From PVC group bacterium (GTDB taxonomy: Bacteria; Verrucomicrobiota; Kiritimatiellia; SS1-B-03-39; UBA6053): DNA of 6,972 nt. Within the stretch, counting starts at the first letter, position 1. The number at the start of each line of letters is the position of its first letter. The stretch covers positions 1 to 6,972 of the forward strand of contig PXDP01000507.1 in the NCBI GenBank assembly GCA_003565035.1, written 5' to 3'. The translations under genes and the position numbers were made by a program. This document shows positions 5,461 through 6,972 of the stretch, piece by piece. Under the pieces are notes generated by a model. That model was not told the origin of the DNA, searched no databases, and saw only the letters and a program-made list of their open reading frames with translations.

Positions 5461-6717
5461 ATGAAACTGCCACACGTTAATCCTGAATCCATCGAGGGAG
5501 AGATTGCCGACTGCATGGTCTGGGTCGGAGAGGATCTTGTCCCCCGCCCCTGCTCGGGCTTTGCCTGGAAAAACGGGCGGGTGATGGAAATTCGGGAATC
5601 AGGCGGCTCACCGGAAAAGCTCCCTCGGTTTGGCATTCTCCCTGGTCTGGTCAACGCGCATACCCATATTGGCGATTGCTTTCTGACGGAGGCCGCCGTG
5701 GCCATGACCCTTGAGGAGGCCTTTTTCCGCCCCGATGGCTACAAGTATAAAGCGCTGGACATGATTTCCGCCGGAAAGCACATTGAACACATGACCCGTT
5801 TTCAGCTGGAAATGGCGGCCACAGGAACGCTTGCCCATGCAGATTTTCGCGAACAGGGCGTTGAAGGGGCCCGCCGACTCCGGGAAGCCTCAAACCGCAG
5901 CGGCGTACGCTCGTTTATTCTCAGTCAGCTTCAGGACAGTCCGTTTACCGGGGCCGAACTCGACACCGGCACCGCCCCCCTGCCCTCCGCGGCCCGTGAA
6001 GAACTGTTAAAGATCATGGAGATCTCGGACGGCTTTTCGGAAAGCACCATGAACGATCTCACGCCCTCCGCCTGGCGCGAAATCCGGGAGATCACCACCA
6101 CCCATCACCGCGCCCGAGCCGTCCACTGTCTGGAAAACGACGGCTACCGCAGCCTCAGCCTTGCGCGGAGCGGAAAGGGAGACCTGGAACAGGCCTTAAC
6201 CCTGTATGATCCGGATCTTATTGTGCATCTGACCGTGGCGAATCCGGAGGAAATCGCCCTCCTGGCCGCCTCCGGCAAACCCGCAGTGATCAATCCCCGC
6301 GCCAACGCCGCCCTCGGCCTGCCACTTCCGCCCGTGGCTGCCCTGCTCGAGGCCGGCATCCCGCTTTTGCTTGGAACCGACAACGGCATTCTCAACGGAC
6401 CCGATCTCTTCCGCGAGCTTGACTTCACCTGGCGGCTGGCCCGCAGTCAGCAGGGCGACGGACGCGGCCCGCATCCGCGCGACATCCTGAAAATGGCCAC
6501 CTCCAATTTCCGGCACACCCCATGGGGCACCGAAATCCCGGGATCGCTCTCCCAGTACATGCCCGCAAATTTCATTGTGATCGATCTGACTGCACCCTGC
6601 TTTCAGCACAGTCAGGACCTCACCGCCACCTTGGTCACCCGCACCGCGCCGGAACACATTCTGGCCACCGTGCGCAACGGACGGGTTCTCCATCAACGGG
6701 AGCCCCGGCATGACTGA
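5461..6717 (+). CDS. Amidohydrolase-superfamily metal-dependent hydrolase/deaminase (COG0402-like)
   Basis: Predicted zinc-dependent deaminase or related hydrolase acting on a heterocyclic base or nucleoside-type compound in the cytoplasm. The 418-residue protein has the small N-terminal beta sandwich (about 15-58, ending FGILPGLVNAH) and a TIM barrel. Metal ligands are visible: His67 and His69 (HTH), His222 with Glu225 in HCLE, His256 in IVHLT, and Asp307 in LGTDN. The INPRANAALGLPLPP segment matches the NPRSN-type loop of this group. The blocks AHTHIGD, TLEEAFFRPDGYKYKAL, and AHADFREQGVEGARRLREA recall archaeal members of the group. The ATG start has no Shine-Dalgarno and lies close to a candidate -10, so translation may be leaderless. 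It overlaps the next gene by 8 nt and is divergent from a phosphoribosyltransferase gene. Superfamily is certain; the substrate (cytosine, guanine, adenosine-like, aminofutalosine or another) is not determined. Confidence 0.9.
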   Translation: MKLPHVNPESIEGEIADCMVWVGEDLVPRPCSGFAWKNGRVMEIRESGGSPEKLPRFGILPGLVNAHTHIGDCFLTEAAVAMTLEEAFFRPDGYKYKALDMISAGKHIEHMTRFQLEMAATGTLAHADFREQGVEGARRLREASNRSGVRSFILSQLQDSPFTGAELDTGTAPLPSAAREELLKIMEISDGFSESTMNDLTPSAWREIREITTTHHRARAVHCLENDGYRSLSLARSGKGDLEQALTLYDPDLIVHLTVANPEEIALLAASGKPAVINPRANAALGLPLPPVAALLEAGIPLLLGTDNGILNGPDLFRELDFTWRLARSQQGDGRGPHPRDILKMATSNFRHTPWGTEIPGSLSQYMPANFIVIDLTAPCFQHSQDLTATLVTRTAPEHILATVRNGRVLHQREPRHD

Positions 6718-6972
6718 ATCCGCATATCCCCTGTTTCCCTTTCAGCCAGCCGGGGCCTGGCACCGATACCGTCAGCAGGACCTTGCCGACCTGGCGCGGC
6801 AAAACGCCCTGCCCATCCTGCCCGTTTACACGCCCGTCGAACACAGCCCCGATCTGCCGCCCGACCGGGAGGAGCAGGAATTTGCGCCATGTCTTAAACA
6901 AGCGGTTTCGGCAACACCGCCGGACATGCATTTTCCGGTTCTGCCTCCGCTCCGGCATCTGCCGGCTCAGGA
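6710..6972 (+). CDS. Putative diverged creatininase-family protein, N-terminal fragment (continues beyond window)
   Basis: The frame is open from the ATG at 6710 to the right edge (87 complete codons). The start overlaps the stop of the amidohydrolase gene (ATGACTGA, 8 nt) and is preceded at suitable distance by GGGAG, the clearest Shine-Dalgarno in the window, so translational coupling is likely. The visible part has ALPILPVYTPVEHSPDLPPD at residues 34-53, followed by a helix-like EEQEFAPCLKQAV and then FPVLPPLRHLP. This order resembles the creatininase N-terminus, in which PVGSxEqHGPHLPLxTD is followed by a helix and a vlPPl strand. The expected EqHGPH is replaced by EHSPD, so one or more metal ligands may be shifted or lost. 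The resemblance is by eye and over a short stretch. If right, the protein may hydrolyse an amide or formamide bond in the same pathway as the upstream enzyme (inference). That it is a real gene is much surer than its family. Confidence 0.6.
   Translation, partial: MTESAYPLFPFQPAGAWHRYRQQDLADLARQNALPILPVYTPVEHSPDLPPDREEQEFAPCLKQAVSATPPDMHFPVLPPLRHLPAQ

Overview
The window looks like chromosomal DNA of a bacterium from the PVC superphylum, most likely Kiritimatiellota, Lentisphaerota or Verrucomicrobiota. This is inferred from gene content: a secreted protein with an SHD1-like N-terminal domain, a prepilin-type 'GFTLIE' protein with an HxnDG-like tail beside a glycoside hydrolase, a GntR-type regulator with a larger C-terminal domain beside sugar-hydrolase genes, and a COG2236-like phosphoribosyltransferase. 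Coding DNA is GC-rich, while the two divergent intergenic regions are clearly AT-rich. Most gene starts lack a Shine-Dalgarno sequence. No RNA genes, CRISPR arrays, transposases or phage genes were seen.

Left half (1-4583), a carbohydrate-use locus. A GntR-family regulator (minus strand, cut by the left edge) lies downstream of a secreted GH128-like glycoside hydrolase with an N-terminal SHD1-like domain (minus strand). Across a 123-bp divergent control region stands a cytoplasmic GH42 beta-galactosidase (plus strand). Its 3' end overlaps by 32 nt the start of a pseudopilin-like protein. The likely logic is extracellular cleavage of a polysaccharide by the GH128-like enzyme, intracellular removal of beta-galactosyl residues by GH42, and control by the linked regulator. 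The divergent region holds overlapping candidate promoters plus short direct and inverted repeats that could be its operators.

Right half (4602-6972), a probable nucleobase or purine-type salvage/repair locus. A phosphoribosyltransferase (minus strand) converges on the pseudopilin gene with an 18-nt gap. Across a 283-bp AT-rich region carrying a 24-bp direct repeat it is divergent from an amidohydrolase-superfamily deaminase/hydrolase, which has all the expected metal ligands and a sequence style I associate with archaeal relatives. That gene overlaps by 8 nt a following gene, cut by the right edge, whose N-terminus resembles a diverged creatininase-family protein. A divergent deaminase and phosphoribosyltransferase pair suggests base salvage, but the substrates cannot be read from the sequence.

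The gene families are ones I recognise. The parts most worth a second look are the SHD1-GH128 fusion, the two repeat-bearing divergent control regions, the deaminase/creatininase-like/phosphoribosyltransferase cluster, and the GH42-pseudopilin overlap.
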